A DNA stretch of 64,000 bases from Sphingobium sp. WTD-1 (lineage in GTDB: Bacteria > Pseudomonadota > Alphaproteobacteria > Sphingomonadales > Sphingomonadaceae). Under the pieces are notes generated by a model that saw only the letters and a program-made list of their open reading frames with translations, did not search any database and was not told the origin of the DNA. Position numbers and translations under genes: made by a program. The stretch lies in contig NZ_CP119127.1 in assembly GCF_030128825.1 (NCBI RefSeq), positions 1,116,001 to 1,180,000 of the forward strand, read 5' to 3'. Shown here piece by piece: positions 26,824 through 35,233 of this stretch; within the stretch, counting starts at the first letter, position 1; every line of letters begins with the position of its first letter.

Positions 26824-27701
26824 AAGGCCCCGGCCTGGCGCAGCAACTGCTCGGCGCGGCTGAGATAAGGCCGGTCGAGCATCCCGCCCTTGTAGCCGAT
26901 CGCGCCGACGCCGGGATTGGCGGCGAAGATGTCGACGATCGCCTGGGCCTCGGCAATTTCCTCTTCAGTCGGGGTGAAGGCGGCGTTGATGACATCGACC
27001 TGCGCCGGGTGGATCGCCAGCATGCCGCGATAGCCGTCGCGCCGGACCTTCTCGGCCCGCGCCTTCAGCCCGTCGAGATCGCGGAAGTCGCCCTGGATCG
27101 TCTCGATCGCGGTGACGCCGGCGGTGGCCGCGCCCAGCAGGCACATGGAGCGCGCCAGTTCATAGGTGAAGCCATAGCTGCCATCGGCATTGCGGTTGGA
27201 ACTGGCGCCGATCGAGTCGGCCAGATCCTCCGCGCCCCAGGTCAGCGCCACCACGCGCGGCGCGCCCTTATAGTCGCCGGTATGGAACATGGCTTCTGCC
27301 GTTTCGGTGACCAGCACGATCAGCGGGGTCGATCCCCGTTCGATGCCATGCGCCGCCTCGAACGCGGTCAGATAATGGTCGAGCCGTTCGACATCCTGCC
27401 GGCCATAGACTTTGGGCAGCATGATGCCGCCCGGCCGCGCCGGCATGATCGCGGCGAGATCGTCGAGCGTATAGGGCCCGTCGAGCGGATTGACCCGTAC
27501 CCAGAGCCGCTCGCGTCCTTCACTACGGGCGGCGAGGAAATCATGCACCATCTGGCGGGCGAGCGGCTTGTTTTCGGTCGCGACCGCATCCTCCAGGTCG
27601 AACAGCGCGATGTCGGCGGCGCTGTCCGCCGCCTTGGCCATCTTCTTCTCGCTGTCGCCCGGCGCGAACAGCCAGGAGCGCATCTTGATCGGCAGCGTCA
27701 T
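26820..27701 (-). CDS. HpcH/HpaI aldolase/CitE-like lyase
   Basis: The 293-residue protein starts MTLPIKMRSWLFAPGDSEKK and has ALFDLEDAVATENK and LIVLVTETAEAMF, the CitE-type TIM-barrel marks with metal-binding acidic residues. Such enzymes split citramalyl-, malyl- or beta-hydroxyacyl-CoA. It overlaps the CoA-transferase by 4 bases and lies 10 bases after the acyl-CoA dehydrogenase. The order dehydrogenase, lyase, CoA-transferase, hydratase recalls itaconate/citramalyl-CoA breakdown, but the fit is partial and the substrate is not determined. Confidence 0.9.
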   Translation of the reverse strand: MTLPIKMRSWLFAPGDSEKKMAKAADSAADIALFDLEDAVATENKPLARQMVHDFLAARSEGRERLWVRVNPLDGPYTLDDLAAIMPARPGGIMLPKVYGRQDVERLDHYLTAFEAAHGIERGSTPLIVLVTETAEAMFHTGDYKGAPRVVALTWGAEDLADSIGASSNRNADGSYGFTYELARSMCLLGAATAGVTAIETIQGDFRDLDGLKARAEKVRRDGYRGMLAIHPAQVDVINAAFTPTEEEIAEAQAIVDIFAANPGVGAIGYKGGMLDRPYLSRAEQLLRQAGAL

Positions 27702-27711
27702 CGTTTTCGCC

Positions 27712-28878
27712 TCAATAGGATTTGGGCAATTCCAGCACCTTTTCGGCGATGAAATTGAGGATCATGTGGGGGCTGACCGGGGCCGTGCGCGGGATCAGCA
27801 CTTCGCGCAGCAGTCGTTCGACATGATATTCCTGGGCATAGCCCATGCCGCCCAGGGTCAGCATCGCGGTATGGCAGGCCTCGAACGCGGATTCGGCGGC
27901 GAGATATTTGCCGCTGTTGGCTTCCACGCCGCAATCCTCGCCCTTGTCGAACAAAGTGGCGGCCTTCATCACCATCAGGTTGGCCGCCTCCAGCTGCATC
28001 CAGCATTTGGCGAGCGGATGCTGGATGCCCTGATTCATGCCGATCGGCCGGTCGAAGACGATGCGTTCGCGGGCATAGCGGGCGGCGCGCTGGATCGCGT
28101 TGCGGCCGATGCCGATCGCTTCGGCGCCGAGCAATATGCGTTCCGGGTTCAGCCCCTTGAGGATGATCCTGAAGCCCTGACCTTCCTCGCCGATCCGATC
28201 CTCCTCGGGGATGAAGAGGTCGTTGATGAACAGCATGTTGGAGCCGACCGCGTGGCGGCCCATCTTGGGGATCAACTGATGCTCGATCTTGCTGCGATCC
28301 AGTTTCGTGAAGAAGAGCGACAGGCCCTGCGTCTTGTTCTTCACTTCATCGAGCGGGGTGGTGCGGGCGAGCAGCATCATCCGGTCGGCGACATGGGCGT
28401 TGGTGATCCAGATCTTCTCGCCATTGACGCGGTAGCCGCCCTCGACCCGTTCTGCGCGGGTCTTGAGCTTGGTCGTGTCGAGCCCGGTATTGGGCTCGGT
28501 CACGGCAAAGCACATCTTCTCCGCGCCCGAGATGATCGGCGGGATCATGCGCTGCTGCTGCTCCGCCGTGCCGAACAGAGCGATCGGCTCCAGGCTGAAG
28601 ACCGGCCCGTGGATGCTGGACGCGGCGGTCATGCCGCCGCCGGCCTCCGCCACCGCCTGCACCATGATCGCAGCCTCGGTAATGCCCAGGCCCGCGCCGC
28701 CGGTGGCTTCGGGCATGGCGATGCCCAGCCAGCCGGCATCGGCCATCGCCCGGTGGAAATCGAACGGAAAGACGGCATCCTTGTCCCGTTCCAGCCAATA
28801 ATCGTCGGGGAACAGGGCACAGAGCTGGAACACCGCGTCGCGGATGTTCCTCTGGTCTTCGGTCAGGGCAAAATCCAC
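27712..28878 (-). CDS. Acyl-CoA dehydrogenase
   Basis: The 388-residue protein has normal ACAD length. Signature parts are CFAVTEPNTGLDTTKLKTRAER and GEKIWITNAHVADRM, with the C-terminal TLGGMGYAQEYHVERLLREV. It oxidises an acyl-CoA to an enoyl-CoA with FAD and passes electrons to ETF. The start codon appears to be GTG at 28878 (VDFALTEDQRNIRDAV in normal reading). It is the first gene of the minus operon 23400-28878 and diverges from the CoA-transferase at 29043 across a 164-base region with an inverted repeat. Confidence 0.92.
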   Translation of the reverse strand: MDFALTEDQRNIRDAVFQLCALFPDDYWLERDKDAVFPFDFHRAMADAGWLGIAMPEATGGAGLGITEAAIMVQAVAEAGGGMTAASSIHGPVFSLEPIALFGTAEQQQRMIPPIISGAEKMCFAVTEPNTGLDTTKLKTRAERVEGGYRVNGEKIWITNAHVADRMMLLARTTPLDEVKNKTQGLSLFFTKLDRSKIEHQLIPKMGRHAVGSNMLFINDLFIPEEDRIGEEGQGFRIILKGLNPERILLGAEAIGIGRNAIQRAARYARERIVFDRPIGMNQGIQHPLAKCWMQLEAANLMVMKAATLFDKGEDCGVEANSGKYLAAESAFEACHTAMLTLGGMGYAQEYHVERLLREVLIPRTAPVSPHMILNFIAEKVLELPKSY

Positions 28879-28905
28879 GTCTCTGGGGGCCTTCTGCTGG
28901 CGTCT

Positions 28906-28979
28906 GGATGATCGCCTGCGGGTATCATCCGGCCTCCCGCGCGCACAATCGGGCGGCCCTACATATCGGTGGGGCGAAG
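28906..28979. promoter_or_regulatory. Divergent promoter region with inverted repeat and shared motif
   Basis: GGATGAT (28906-28912) and ATCATCC (28924-28930) form a perfect inverted repeat with an 11-base spacer, a fitting operator size, between two divergent catabolic operons. CATATCGGTGGGGCGAAG at 28962-28979 is nearly repeated at 43737-43754 and 43803-43820 upstream of the E1 genes. Function is inferred from place only. Confidence 0.4.
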
Positions 28980-29042
28980 GGGTTGCGCGTGGATTTCGCC
29001 GCGCCCTTGGCCTAGCCCCAAGGCAGTTATGGGGAGAGGATG

Positions 29043-30206
29043 ATGGACGCGACGCACATGCCTAAAGGGCCATTGGCCGGGATCCGCGTGGTGGACCTGA
29101 CGGCGATGGTGTTCGGCCCCTATGCGACCCAGATCATGGCCGACATGGGCGCCGACGTGATCAAGATCGAGCCGCCGGCCGGCGATGCGACGCGCTACAT
29201 CAATGCCGGGCCGACGCCCGAGCTGGGCGGCGTCTTCACCAACGTCAATCGCGGCAAGCGCAGCCTGGTGCTGGACCTGCGGCAGGAGGGCGACAAGGCG
29301 ACGCTGCGCGCGCTGATCGCCACCGCCGACGTCTTCATCCATTCGATGCGCGGCAAGGCGATCGCCAAGCTGGGCTTCGACTATCAGGCGGTGAAGGCGA
29401 TCAGGCCCGACATCGTCTACACCAATTGCTATGGCTATAGCCGGCGCGGGCCGGACGGCGACAAGCCCGCCTATGACGACACGATCCAGGCCGAATGCGG
29501 CATTCCGCACCTGCAGCAACTGATGACCGGCAAGCCCGATTTCATGGCGACGATCATCGCCGACAAGGTGGCGGGCCTCACTGGCCTCTATGCGACGATG
29601 ATGGCGCTGTTCCACCGCGAGCGCACCGGCGAGGGGCAGGAGGTGGAAGTCTCCATGTTCGAGACCATGGCGTCCTTCATGCTGACCGAACATGCGAGCG
29701 GCATGCTGTTTGATCCGCCGCTGGGGCCGGCCCATTATCACCGCGTCGTCGCCCGCAACCGCAAGCCCTATGCGACCAAGGACGGCCATGTCGCCGCGCT
29801 GGTCTATAATGACAAGCATTGGAACGCCTTCGTCGCGGCGGTGAACCCGCCCTGGGCGACCGACGAGTTCGACACGCTGGCCAAGCGCGCGAAGCAGATC
29901 GACCGGGTCTATGGCCTGCTGGGCGAGACCTTTGCCGAGCGGACGACGCAGGAGTGGCTGGAGCTGCTGGAGGCGCTGCATATCCCCGCCGCGCCGCTGC
30001 GCACTACCGACGAACTGTTCGACAATGCGCATCTCAACGCCATCGGCTTTTTCGAGACGGTCGAGACGCCGCAGGGGCCGGTGCGCTTCCCCGGCGTGCC
30101 GACCTGGTTCTCGCAGACGCCGGGCCGGGTCGCGGGCGGCGCGCCGGAACTGGGCGCGCACAGCCGCGAAGTGCTGGACGAACTGGGGGTGGCGGTCCAT
30201 CGGTAG
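29043..30206 (+). CDS. Class III CoA-transferase (CaiB/BaiF family)
   Basis: The protein has about 387 residues. PLAGIRVVDLTAMVFGPYATQ and GADVIKIEPPAGD mark the N-terminus, RGKRSLVLDL follows, and the catalytic Asp region is AYDDTIQAECG. The C-terminal HSREVLDELG is typical. GGGGAGAGG lies next to two ATG codons (29040, 29043), and the second gives the better spacing. It is followed after about 85 bases by the Rieske oxygenase. It is the second enzyme of this family in the window (the other is at 1-857), which suggests at least two acids are activated. Confidence 0.93.
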   Translation: MDATHMPKGPLAGIRVVDLTAMVFGPYATQIMADMGADVIKIEPPAGDATRYINAGPTPELGGVFTNVNRGKRSLVLDLRQEGDKATLRALIATADVFIHSMRGKAIAKLGFDYQAVKAIRPDIVYTNCYGYSRRGPDGDKPAYDDTIQAECGIPHLQQLMTGKPDFMATIIADKVAGLTGLYATMMALFHRERTGEGQEVEVSMFETMASFMLTEHASGMLFDPPLGPAHYHRVVARNRKPYATKDGHVAALVYNDKHWNAFVAAVNPPWATDEFDTLAKRAKQIDRVYGLLGETFAERTTQEWLELLEALHIPAAPLRTTDELFDNAHLNAIGFFETVETPQGPVRFPGVPTWFSQTPGRVAGGAPELGAHSREVLDELGVAVHR

Positions 30207-30291
30207 GGCGATGGGTTGGGGCGCTGCCTTGGCGCTCCCCAGCCCAGCCTTTACCACTTCATCCAAGCAAGAAATCTGGGTGAGGCATGGC

Positions 30292-31692
30292 ATGGTTGAG
30301 GCTGCTGAAATGACGCGCGCGGGCTTCCCGCTGGAAATCAGCGATCCCGAGCGCATTCCCACGGCACGCTATTATGACGCGGATTTCTATCGCCGCGAAT
30401 GCGAGGAACTGTGGCCCCATGTCTGGCAGATGGCCTGCCGCGTGGAGCAGGTGCCGGAGGTCGGCGACTGGATCGAATATAACAACCTGGGCAAGTCCGT
30501 CATCATCGTGCGGACCAAGGACGGGATCAGCGCCTATCATAATGCCTGCCGCCATCGCGGCGTGCCGCTGACCGAGGGCAGCCATGGCAATTGCAAGGGC
30601 AAGGGCTTCATCTGTCCCTTCCATGGCTGGCGCTGGAATATCGAGGGCAAGAATACATTCGTCTATGGCCGGCACATGTTCAGTGAGCATCAGCTGGACG
30701 AGCAGGATCTGGCCCTGCGCCCGTGCCGCACCGAGATCGAGATGGGCTGCGTCTTCATCAATTTCGATGATGAGGCGCCGTCACTGCGTGAACAGCTCGG
30801 CCCGCTCGCGGTGGGGCTCGACGCCTATAATGCCGACAAGATGCGCGCCGAATGGTGTTTCGGCACGGTGCTGCCGGCCAATTGGAAGGTCGCGATGGAA
30901 GCCTTCATGGAAGGCTATCATGTCATGCGCACCCACCCGCAACTGCAGCAGAAGGTGCCGATCCTCTACAACATGATGTACGGCATGGACACGGGCGGGA
31001 TCGGCGTGCCGATCAATCCCAACCGGTCGATGAAGGAGAATATCGAGGACCAGGTCGAGCATATGCAGCTGCTGAGCGACGGCATGGCGGGCATGTGCCA
31101 TGCCAAGGATGTCGCCGTCGCCCGCACCCTGATCGATGTGGACCTGCCCGAAGACCCGCAACAGGCGATCATGCACTGGTTCGGCATGGTCAATCATTGC
31201 GTGACCCAGGCCGGGCAGGCGCGCGGCGAACCCACGCCCGATCTCAACAAGCTGGCGGTGGAAACCCCGGTCAAGTCGGTGGAATTCATCTTCCCCAACT
31301 ATTTCCTGCTGCCCTTCCTATCCAGCATGGCAGCCTATCGCATCCGCCCGCTCGGCCCGGAAAGCTGCATGTTCGAACTCTGGTCGCTGACCCATTTCCC
31401 CGAAGGACAGGAGCCGCCGGTGGTGATGGAACCGGTGATGCTGCCCTATGACAGCGACCAGTTCCCGATGATCCCGCGCCAGGATTATTCCAACATCCCG
31501 CTGCAGCAGAAGGGGCTGCATGCAGAGGGCTTCGACTTCATGCGCCTGTCCAAGGTGATCGAAGGGCTGATCAGCAATTATCAGCGGATCATCGACGGCT
31601 ATATCCGGCATGAACCCATGGATAAGCTGAGCGCGGCGACACAGAAGCTGGCCGGCAATTTCGACGGGCCGGTGCTCGACCTGGGCTTCTGA
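30292..31692 (+). CDS. Rieske non-heme iron oxygenase, alpha subunit
   Basis: From the ATG at 30292 (GGGTGAGG six bases upstream) the protein has 466 residues. Rieske ligands are Cys86/His88 (CRHRG) and Cys108/His111 (CPFHGW). The mononuclear iron helix is AFMEGYHVMRTHPQ. The family is the same as the protein at 23400, but sequence and C-terminus differ clearly, so it is not a recent duplicate. No beta subunit is adjacent. The LLM monooxygenase follows 19 bases later. The open frame upstream of 30292 is a shadow over the CoA-transferase end. Confidence 0.92.
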   Translation: MVEAAEMTRAGFPLEISDPERIPTARYYDADFYRRECEELWPHVWQMACRVEQVPEVGDWIEYNNLGKSVIIVRTKDGISAYHNACRHRGVPLTEGSHGNCKGKGFICPFHGWRWNIEGKNTFVYGRHMFSEHQLDEQDLALRPCRTEIEMGCVFINFDDEAPSLREQLGPLAVGLDAYNADKMRAEWCFGTVLPANWKVAMEAFMEGYHVMRTHPQLQQKVPILYNMMYGMDTGGIGVPINPNRSMKENIEDQVEHMQLLSDGMAGMCHAKDVAVARTLIDVDLPEDPQQAIMHWFGMVNHCVTQAGQARGEPTPDLNKLAVETPVKSVEFIFPNYFLLPFLSSMAAYRIRPLGPESCMFELWSLTHFPEGQEPPVVMEPVMLPYDSDQFPMIPRQDYSNIPLQQKGLHAEGFDFMRLSKVIEGLISNYQRIIDGYIRHEPMDKLSAATQKLAGNFDGPVLDLGF

Positions 31693-31711
31693 GCCGGCGG
31701 GAGGCGGGGTC

Positions 31712-32632
31712 ATGAAATTCGCCTTCGGCATGCCGCGGCTGATCGAGCTGAAGGCGACGATGCAGCCCTGGGAATTGTCGGTCACGGGCGCGGACCAGAC
31801 GCGGCTGGCCAGGCTGGCCGATGATCTGGGTTACGACATGATCAGCGTGCCGGAACATTTTCTGATTCCGCGCGCCCATGTCGACCTGTCGGGACCGCAT
31901 CATTTCCATGCCTATGCGGCGATGGGCTATTATGCCGGGGCGACCCGTCGCATCCGCATCAACAGCTCGATCGCGATCCTGCCGCTGCAGCATCCCGCGA
32001 TCACCGCCAAGGCGCTGTCGACGATCGACTGGCTATCGGACGGCCGGGCTATGGTGACCTTCGGCGCAGGCTGGCTGGAGCAGGAGTTCGACCTGCTCGG
32101 CGTCCCCTTCCACCAGCGCGGGCGGATGTGCGACGAATATCTGGCCGCGATCGTCGAGCTGTGGACCAGCGACGATCCGCAGTTCGAGGGCGAGTTCGTG
32201 TCCTTCCGCGATGTCGCCTTTGCGCCGCGTCCGGTGCAGCAGCCGCATCTGCCGATCTGGATGGGCGGGGAAGCCGACGCCGTGCTCAGGCGCGCCGCGC
32301 GCCATGCCAGCGGCTGGTGGCCCTATCTGACCAAGCCCGAGGATATCCCGGCGAAGATCGACTTCATCAAGTCGCAGCCCGGCTATGACGGCCGTCCGTT
32401 CGACGTGATGTATGGCTTTGCCACCAGCCGGGTCGGCGAGGGCCATGCCGTGGTCGATGATCCGCGCGCCCGGCCGGGCATGACCGCGCCAGAGATCATC
32501 GACCGGCTCGGCTGGTTCGGGACGCTGGGCGTCACCATGAGTTCGGTGCCGATCCCGGCGGTGCGCAGCATCAGCGAATATGAGGATTATGCCCGCTGGG
32601 TGATCGAGGAGATCAAGCCCAAGCTGGCCTAA
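31712..32632 (+). CDS. LLM class flavin-dependent oxidoreductase
   Basis: The 306-residue protein has the luciferase-like TIM-barrel pattern: ARLADDLGYDMISVPEHF, then INSSIAILPLQHPAITAKAL, then GRAMVTFGAGWLEQEFDLLG and PIWMGGEA. Members use FMN or F420 for oxidation or Baeyer-Villiger-type oxygenation; the F420-type subgroup is closest by its start. It lies third in the operon with a CoA-transferase and a Rieske oxygenase. It ends in a 4-base convergent overlap with the acyl-CoA dehydrogenase at 32629. Despite the name it is not evidence for bioluminescence. Confidence 0.9.
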   Translation: MKFAFGMPRLIELKATMQPWELSVTGADQTRLARLADDLGYDMISVPEHFLIPRAHVDLSGPHHFHAYAAMGYYAGATRRIRINSSIAILPLQHPAITAKALSTIDWLSDGRAMVTFGAGWLEQEFDLLGVPFHQRGRMCDEYLAAIVELWTSDDPQFEGEFVSFRDVAFAPRPVQQPHLPIWMGGEADAVLRRAARHASGWWPYLTKPEDIPAKIDFIKSQPGYDGRPFDVMYGFATSRVGEGHAVVDDPRARPGMTAPEIIDRLGWFGTLGVTMSSVPIPAVRSISEYEDYARWVIEEIKPKLA

Positions 32633-33543
32633 CCCCAGAGCGCGTCGGCGGCGTCCAGCGCCTGGCGGCCGCGTCCACCCAGATCGCCGATCAGCGCCTT
32701 GAGCCGATAGGTCCACAGATGCAGCGGATGCTCCAGCGTCATGCCCATGGCGCCGAGGAACTGGTGAAAGTCGTAGACGCAGCTGCGCGCCGATTCCTGC
32801 GCGTGCAGCGCCGCCAGCGCCGCGTCGCCGGCATCGAGCGTGGCGGCCGCCTTCATCGCCAGCCAATAGAGGCCGTTGGCGCGCACCTGCGCCTCGGCCA
32901 GGCGATGGCGCAGCGCCTGGAAGGTGGCGAGCGGGCGGCCGAATTGCTGGCGATCGGTGACATAGGTGGCGGTGCTGTCGAGCGCCGCAGCGAGCAGGCC
33001 CGCAGCCTCCGCCGCCAGCGCGACGCGCCAGCGGGTGCGGATGTCGTCGGCCGACACATCATGATCGGTCAGGTCTTCCGGCTGGGCGATCAGGCTGCCC
33101 ATTGGATAGGCGTAGAGGGCTTCCGGTTCGGCTTGGACATGCTCGGGGCCGGCGATGAAGTTGCGCACGCGGTCCGGCCCGACCAGCAGCACCGTCGCGC
33201 CGGGCGCAAGGAAGCGGACCGGGCGATGCATCTTGCCTTCTTCCATCAGGCAGAGCGGGCGTGGCGTCGTATCGCCGAGCAGCGGGCGGATGAGGGCGCT
33301 GGCGGCTGCTTCCACCGTCTGGGGCAGGCGCGCCAATCGCTCGACCACCAGGGCGGCGCTGATCGCGCCCAGATCGGGATCGAAGCCGATGTCGAGGAAG
33401 CCGCCCTCTGCCAGGTCACGGTCGAGCGCGTCACTGGTAAGGGCAAAGCCCGCCTCATGCAGCGTCGCGCCGGCATAGGGCCGGGTCAGCGTGTCGATCG
33501 CATCGAGGATCGCGATCTGGTCGTCGGTCAGGGACAGGTCCAT
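32629..33543 (-). CDS. Short acyl-CoA dehydrogenase (partner subunit)
   Basis: From the ATG at 33543 the protein has 304 residues, about 80 shorter than a normal ACAD. It starts MDLSLTDDQIAILDAIDTL and keeps the C-terminal helical domain (YVTDRQQFGRPLATFQALRH, then FLGAMGMTLEHPLHLW). The N-terminal and middle parts are degenerate. Its ATG shares one base with the TGA of the full-length ACAD upstream. A full-length/short tandem pair is the layout of alpha2beta2 heterotetrameric dehydrogenases known from steroid side-chain degradation (ChsE type). Complex formation here is inferred. Confidence 0.85.
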   Translation of the reverse strand: MDLSLTDDQIAILDAIDTLTRPYAGATLHEAGFALTSDALDRDLAEGGFLDIGFDPDLGAISAALVVERLARLPQTVEAAASALIRPLLGDTTPRPLCLMEEGKMHRPVRFLAPGATVLLVGPDRVRNFIAGPEHVQAEPEALYAYPMGSLIAQPEDLTDHDVSADDIRTRWRVALAAEAAGLLAAALDSTATYVTDRQQFGRPLATFQALRHRLAEAQVRANGLYWLAMKAAATLDAGDAALAALHAQESARSCVYDFHQFLGAMGMTLEHPLHLWTYRLKALIGDLGGRGRQALDAADALWG

Positions 33544-34688
33544 CAGCGCGGCTCCCGCGGCAGTTTGAGCACATCGGTGGCGATGATGTTGAGCTGGATT
33601 TCCGCCGCGCCGGCGGCGATGCCCGCGACGATGCCGCGCTGATGGTGCATTTTGAGATAGGGATGGGCGTCGGCCAGCGCCTGCGGCAGATATTCGACGA
33701 TGAATTCGCACACGCGCCGTTCGGCCATCACCGTGGCGAAGCGGGCGGAGCTGGATTCGGCACCGATCGCCTCGCCCCGGCAGCGGCGGTCGACGATCGC
33801 ATAGCTGGCCATCCGCGCCGCTTCGCACAGGGCGGCGGCATGGGCCGCCTCGATCCGCACCGCTTCGCCGGCAAATTCATCCTGGGCCTGCAATAGCGCC
33901 ACTGCCCGGTCGAGCGCGGCGCGGGCGAGGGCATAGCGGGGAATGCCGAGCCGCTCATTGGTCAGCGAATAGCCGATAATTTCCCAGGCCTGGCCTTCCT
34001 CGCCCAGCCGCGCCTCCACCGGCACGACGACATCGTCGAAGAAGACTTCGTGAATATCGCCTTCGCCGATCAGCGAGGGGATTTGCCGCACGGTGATGCC
34101 GGGCGTGTCCATCGGCACCAGCAGGATGGAAATGCCCTTCTTGCGATCGTCGCTGGTGCGGCAGACCAGGAAACAGGTGTCGGCCAGGCCCGCATAGCTG
34201 GTCCATATCTTCTGCCCTGACACGCGATAGACGTCGCCGTCGCGGATCGCGCGGGTGCGCAGCGAGGCGAGGTCGGAGCCGGAACCGGGTTCGGAAAAGC
34301 CCTGGCACCAGAGTGCGCGGCCGCCGGTGATGGCGGGCAGATAGCGCGCCTTCTGCGCCTCCGAGCCGTAGCGGATCAGCGTCGGTCCCACCCAGTTGAC
34401 GTTCATATATTGGCCGCCGCGTGGTTCGCCCGCGATCCACATTTCCTCGGCCAATATGGTCTGGTGCCAGGGATCGAGCCCCTGGCCGCCAATCTCCTTG
34501 CTCCAATGCGGGGTCAGCAGGCCTTCGTCGGCCAGGCGCCCGCAGAAAGTGCGGGCATAGTCGGTCAGCGCCGGGGAGGCCGGGCCATGTTGCGAGAAAC
34601 GCTCCCAATCCTCCGGCAGCGTCGCGGCAAGAAAATCGCGCAACCGCTGGCGAAAAGCCTCTTCATCCTGCGTCCATTCAAAATCCAT
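33543..34688 (-). CDS. Acyl-CoA dehydrogenase, full-length subunit
   Basis: The protein has about 381 residues from the ATG at 34688 (MDFEWTQDEEAFRQRLRDF). GFSEPGSGSDLASLRTRA and GQKIWTSYAGLADTCFLVCR are the FAD/substrate-loop motifs, and the C-terminus ends AAEIQLNIIATDVLKLPREP. It pairs with the short subunit at 32629 by a TGATG overlap. The frame extends to 34760 with MPVALSRRAALKY and so on, which is not family-like. An 8-bp inverted repeat at 34696-34721 lies directly upstream. Confidence 0.92.
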   Translation of the reverse strand: MDFEWTQDEEAFRQRLRDFLAATLPEDWERFSQHGPASPALTDYARTFCGRLADEGLLTPHWSKEIGGQGLDPWHQTILAEEMWIAGEPRGGQYMNVNWVGPTLIRYGSEAQKARYLPAITGGRALWCQGFSEPGSGSDLASLRTRAIRDGDVYRVSGQKIWTSYAGLADTCFLVCRTSDDRKKGISILLVPMDTPGITVRQIPSLIGEGDIHEVFFDDVVVPVEARLGEEGQAWEIIGYSLTNERLGIPRYALARAALDRAVALLQAQDEFAGEAVRIEAAHAAALCEAARMASYAIVDRRCRGEAIGAESSSARFATVMAERRVCEFIVEYLPQALADAHPYLKMHHQRGIVAGIAAGAAEIQLNIIATDVLKLPREPR

Positions 34689-34695
34689 CGGTCCA

Positions 34696-34721
34696 CGCAT
34701 CCCCTGCCGAACAGGGATGCG
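34696..34721. promoter_or_regulatory. Inverted repeat upstream of the ACAD pair
   Basis: CGCATCCC (34696-34703) and GGGATGCG (34714-34721) are perfect with a 10-base spacer, just before the minus-strand ACAD start at 34688. It may be an operator for the divergent region or a 5'-leader hairpin that affects the ribosome site. Confidence 0.4.
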
Positions 34722-34828
34722 ATACTTAAGAGCAGCGCGGCGCGACAGGGCAACGGGCAAGAGAACGCCCCGGTGATGGGCGTGGGCCGGGCCTTGCCGC
34801 GCTCCACCGGCTTGGGCAGCTTTCGGGC

Positions 34829-35143
34829 ATGAGCGAGCGCGATTTCAAAATGGCAGCCCCCCTGGAAGCGGTGCCGCTGGGCAAGACCAGGGCCGTCACC
34901 CTCAACGGCCAGACTATCCTGCTGTGCAACAGCGACGGGCAGATCCACGCCATTGCCGCGCTCTGCTCCCATGCCGACGAACCGCTTGCCTGCGGTCGCA
35001 TTCGCCTGGGCTGGATCGCCTGCCCGGCCCATGGCGCCCGGTTCGACCTGGAGACCGGCGCGCCGCTGACCGGCCCGGCGAGCGAACCGATCGCCACCTA
35101 TCCCGTCCGCATCGTCGACGACATGATAGAGGTGGCGATCTAG
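34829..35143 (+). CDS. Rieske (2Fe-2S) ferredoxin
   Basis: The 104-residue protein is a single Rieske domain with Cys46/His48 (CSHAD) and Cys65/His68 (CPAHG). The second box lacks the Trp of oxygenase Rieske domains (HGARFDL), as in biphenyl-type ferredoxins and NirD-like proteins. It would carry electrons from a flavin reductase to an oxygenase such as those at 23400 and 30292; no reductase is visible in the window. It is divergent from the ACAD pair at 33543 and followed after 90 bases by the second ACAD pair. Confidence 0.9.
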   Translation: MSERDFKMAAPLEAVPLGKTRAVTLNGQTILLCNSDGQIHAIAALCSHADEPLACGRIRLGWIACPAHGARFDLETGAPLTGPASEPIATYPVRIVDDMIEVAI

Positions 35144-35233
35144 CGCCATCGCCTTGGGGATATCGCCGGCCGCCATCTTGCGAGGGAGGGCGCAATTGGG
35201 CCTAGCGTCGGGCATGAGAGGAACCGGAACGGG

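Noticed and set aside
31712..32632. Luciferase alpha/beta subunit that would complete a lux system with the LuxC/LuxE-like genes
   Set aside because: The protein is of the F420/LLM oxidoreductase type, single-subunit and 16 kb away in another operon. Nothing supports bioluminescence.
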